Positions 61,094-64,000 of a stretch of 64,000 bases of DNA are shown one piece after another. How positions within the stretch are numbered: position 1 is the first letter of the stretch; each line of letters begins with the position of its first letter. This stretch comes from Rhizophagus clarus (taxonomy: Eukaryota > Glomeromycota > Glomeromycetes > Glomerales > Glomeraceae), in assembly GCA_015698045.1 (NCBI GenBank), contig BLAL01000274.1, positions 744,001 to 808,000 of the forward strand, read 5' to 3'. Made by a program: the position numbers and the translations under genes. The notes beneath the pieces were generated by a model that ran no database searches, was not told the origin of the DNA, and saw only the letters and a list, made by a program, of their open reading frames with translations.

Positions 61094-63121
61094 ATTAATA
61101 GGATGAATTTATTCCTCACCCCGGGTGAGATCTGATATTACTCACCCCTATCACATGATAAATATTTTCGATTAGCTAATTTTTGATTGGCTAATTTTTT
61201 TAACTTAAAATTTATTCTCACGTAAAATTTGCTGTTAAAAAAAATTCTGTAGTATGAAACACAACTTTTATGTTACAAAATATTTGTGTATTTATTCCTT
61301 CAAAGTTTATTGAATAGAAGAGTACAATACATTATTCAAAACTAAAACAAGTTTATTGTATTCAAAGCTAAAACTTTTATCTTTAATCTAACTAGTGATA
61401 ATGATGCGAAACCCAACAATAATGACAAAATGTGAAAAGTAATGAAACAAAAACAAAATAAACGGAAAAGAAGACAAGACCAAAAGGGAGCGAAATAACA
61501 ATATGTTTGATGAAAGGAGAAAAAACGAAGGGAAAGTGAACAAAGAAACAAAAGAGAACAAAATTAAAACAAAGGGAAGGAGAATAGAAATGGAAGGGAA
61601 AATGAAAGGGTAAAGAGAAAAAAAATTAACATAAAGGAAAAATGAAAAGGGAAAGGATCGAAAATTAAAATAAAAGGAAAAACAAGAGGGAGGTAACAAA
61701 AAAGAAGAAAATAAAGGAAACAAAGAGGAAAACGAAACAAAAATGAAAATAAAATGAAAGAAAAGTGAAAGGGAACAAAATCAAAAATGAAACGCAAAGA
61801 AAAGATGAAAGAAAAAATTTTGTTAGTAATGAAGATAAAGGGATACAGTAAAAAAAAAAATGAAACGGAATACCCACCCATTTTGAAAAGATCCAGAAAA
61901 CCTAAAAAAACGTGTCACAAAATAATAAAATCACCATTATAATTTTGTAATATAAAATGATGATAAAACGAAAGGTAAAGAAAACAAAAACAGAAGACGA
62001 AAGAAAAGGGATGGAAAATGGATGGAAAAAATGGAAGGAAAAAAGAAAACAAAAAGGGAAAACGAAAGAAACAGAGGGTGGGGGACGAAAATGAAAACAG
62101 GAGAAAAAAACGAAAATGAAAATAAAATGGAAAGAAAAAGGAAAGTGAATGAAAAAGGAAAAATGAAAGGGAAAATGAAAGGGGGAAGGGAACAAAATCA
62201 AAAATAAAATGAATACGAAAAGACGGAAGAAAAAAATTTTTTAGTAACGAAGATAAAGAAATACAGTAAAAAAAAAAGGAATGAAAGCGAAATACCCATC
62301 CCATTTTGAAAAGTTCCAGAAACCCTAAAAATACATGTCGCAAAAGGGAAGACGAAAGGTAAAGAGGATAAAAAAAAAGGCGAAAGAAAAAGGGAAGGAA
62401 AACGGATGGAAAAATGAAAGAAGAAAGCGAAGAAAAAAGAAAACAAAAAGGGAAAAACAAAAGAAACAGATAGGAAGGGAAACGAAAATGAAAACAAGGG
62501 AAAAAATGAAAGGAAAAGAGAATAAAGAAGTGAAAAATGAAAGGGAAAGGAACAAAAACGAAGAGCATCAAAATCAAAAGTAAAATGAAGACGAAAAAAG
62601 AAAAAAAAATCAAAGACTGTTGTTAGTAACGGTAATGAACACAAGAACAAGAGAATACAACAAAAAAAAATAAGGCCGAGTACCCACCTTCTCTCTCAAA
62701 GAGTTTTGGCAAACCTAAAAAAAGAGAAAACCAGGAGCAGCCGAAATCTAAAAAAAAAGAAGCCAAAACCTATAAAAATAAAAAGGAAGAAGGAATGAAA
62801 TAAAGTTAGAAAACGAAACAAAAAAAATTAGAAACGAAAAAAAAATAATGTACCTTCAACGCGAAACCAGAAAAACTTAATAAAGGTCTAAGAAGAAAAA
62901 GAGAAAGAAATTAAGAAGCGAAAAAAAGAAGCAAAAACAAGAAAAATGGAAATATCAAACCTTTGACGCGAGGCCAAAAGCTAACCGAAAAAGAGAAACA
63001 GATGTAAACAAATAACTGGTCGATATGATGTAATTGTAAAATTACATTAGCTAATCGAAATGTTTACACGTGATAGGGGTGAGAAATCACTCAGGTGAGA
63101 AATAAATTTTCTCTTATTAAT
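61094..63121. mobile_element. Polypurine-core inverted-repeat element C
   Basis: The left end (61094-61180: GAATTTATTCCTCACC, TCACCCCTATCACATGA, TTTTCGATTAGCTAAT) is inverted at the right (63046-63121: ATTAGCTAATCGAAA, CACGTGATAGGGGTGA, GGTGAGAAATAAATTTTC) over about 75 bp. TGATTGGCTAAT lies at about 61184. The core starts at AACTAGTGATAATGATG (61390) and runs to about 62990, nearly pure purine on the plus strand. On the minus strand five islands follow TTTTTAG or similar and precede GGTATT, GGTAC or GGTTTG (near 61875-61903, 62289-62327, 62679-62718, 62846-62890, 62955-62985). Two of these lie in diverged repeats of about 410 bp. Confidence 0.8.
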
Positions 63122-63166
63122 AATATATATAAATTTTATATATAAAATAGTTTTTATTTATTGAGT

Positions 63167-63323
63167 GAATTTATTTATCACACCTTGCGTTATAACGCAT
63201 CCTTCCTTCTTTGTAAATTATTTATATCGATCATTAGTTTATACATTGCACCCCCCTTAAAATAGCAAATGATAAACATAAAAATATATATAAATTTGTA
63301 ATACGGGGTGTGATAAATACATT
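63167..63323. mobile_element. About 155-bp inverted-repeat element, copy 2
   Basis: The ends TATTTATCACACC and GGTGTGATAAATA are perfect 13-bp inverted repeats; the body matches 38007-38161. The left end GAATTTATTTATCACACC resembles the end of element C, 46 bp away, suggesting a short relative of that family. Confidence 0.8.
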
Positions 63324-63504
63324 ATTTCTTATTTATTTATATTATATAATATATTAGTTGTCTTTTTATATCTTTAGGTATTACTATATATAAGTTAAAA
63401 GTAATTATAATTCTATAATTATAATTATCGTACAGCCCTATAGGATCATGCTGATGTTTTTTAACCTATATTTTTAATAAATTGTTAATAATATTATTAT
63501 TATT

Positions 63505-63597
63505 GTACAATATTAAATAGTAATAGTTTATTTATGCACAATATTGAACAGCAATAGTTTATTTATGTACAATATTGAACAGTAATAGTTTATTTGT
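63505..63597. repeat. 31-bp tandem repeat, three units
   Basis: ACAATATTGAACAG.AATAG with TTTATTTAT recurs at 63505, 63536 and 63567 with exact 31-bp spacing and a few mismatches. Confidence 0.85.
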
Positions 63598-64000
63598 ATA
63601 TAATATTAAAATAAAGAGTAATTTTTTGAAATTTCACATATCATTAATTAGACTTTTGATAAACTTTACAGTATATAGTAAATAGAAAGCATGATCTGTA
63701 TTAGTCATATAATAATATAGATATTGCACAGTAGTATTTACATTAGTTAACATTACAAAATGATGATAACCAATATAAATATAATATCGTACAATATCCA
63801 TAAATTATTTAACAGTTTTTTTTTCTACGCACTTGCATAAAATACAGGGGTGCATAAATTATATGTAAAATTTTAGAGCTTTATTACTTTTACACATAGT
63901 ATAAAAATTAATAAATTTATTAAAACATTAATGATGGCGTGTATATTATTTTGTATGCATCCTATCTAATACATATAAATTTATTTGTAAGTAATTATGC

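Noticed and set aside
61342-62650. Minus-strand frames up to 232 codons and plus-strand Lys/Glu-rich frames
   Set aside because: Same composition effect in element C; the repeated islands interrupt them.

Overview
The window looks like nuclear DNA of a very AT-rich, intron-rich fungus. Genes are compact islands with many short introns (about 60-130 bp, GT-AG with a few GC-AG) set in extremely AT-rich DNA full of small inverted-repeat elements. This base composition, the intron style and the gene set fit an early-diverging fungus such as a Glomeromycotina (Rhizophagus-like) species. That assignment is inference; no rRNA or other taxonomic marker is present.

Left gene island (1-5.7 kb): a partial IMPACT-domain protein (minus), a PA2G4/EBP1-like protein (plus), a syntaxin-18/Ufe1-like ER SNARE (minus) and a stand-alone pseudouridine-5'-phosphate glycosidase (plus, 11 exons) whose stop codon lies in the first unit of an 18-bp minisatellite. 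From 6.1 to 15.8 kb there is repeat-rich DNA: a TTAA-flanked MITE, a 1.3-kb inverted-repeat element with a polypyrimidine core, a decayed ORF and a nest of small elements.

Central gene island (15.8-27.2 kb): a large HerA/FtsK-type ATPase with about seven winged-helix-like repeats and a Walker A motif lacking its lysine (minus); POT1, the telomere single-strand binding protein (plus, 11 exons); a family-16 protein methyltransferase (minus); and a Bqt4-like inner-nuclear-membrane protein (plus). POT1 and Bqt4 both act at telomeres in other fungi.

From 27.2 to 49.1 kb I see no intact gene. The stretch holds a 173-bp MITE with near-perfect 30-bp ends and a TTA duplication, a 1.4-kb element with arms of over 400 bp, a second polypurine-core element, remnants resembling a LINE with A-rich tails, the second TTAA MITE, and further small inverted-repeat elements.

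Right gene island (49.1-60.5 kb): a seven-exon gene for a bacterial-type (Eco57I/type IIG-like) N6-adenine DNA methyltransferase with a C-terminal specificity region, a small unrecognised gene directly upstream of it (possibly its 5' exons), and NOP2/NSUN1, the rRNA m5C methyltransferase. The last 3 kb carry a third polypurine-core element and a short relative of its ends.

Most noteworthy: (1) the three inverted-repeat elements at 6.8-8.1, 31.6-33.5 and 61.1-63.1 kb, which share subterminal motifs, an ACTAGT boundary and long strand-asymmetric cores containing regularly placed splice-site-like islands; (2) the intron-containing prokaryote-type DNA adenine methyltransferase; (3) the HerA-like ATPase with a degenerate P-loop. 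All coordinates and splice junctions were read by eye; exon sums were checked for frame.
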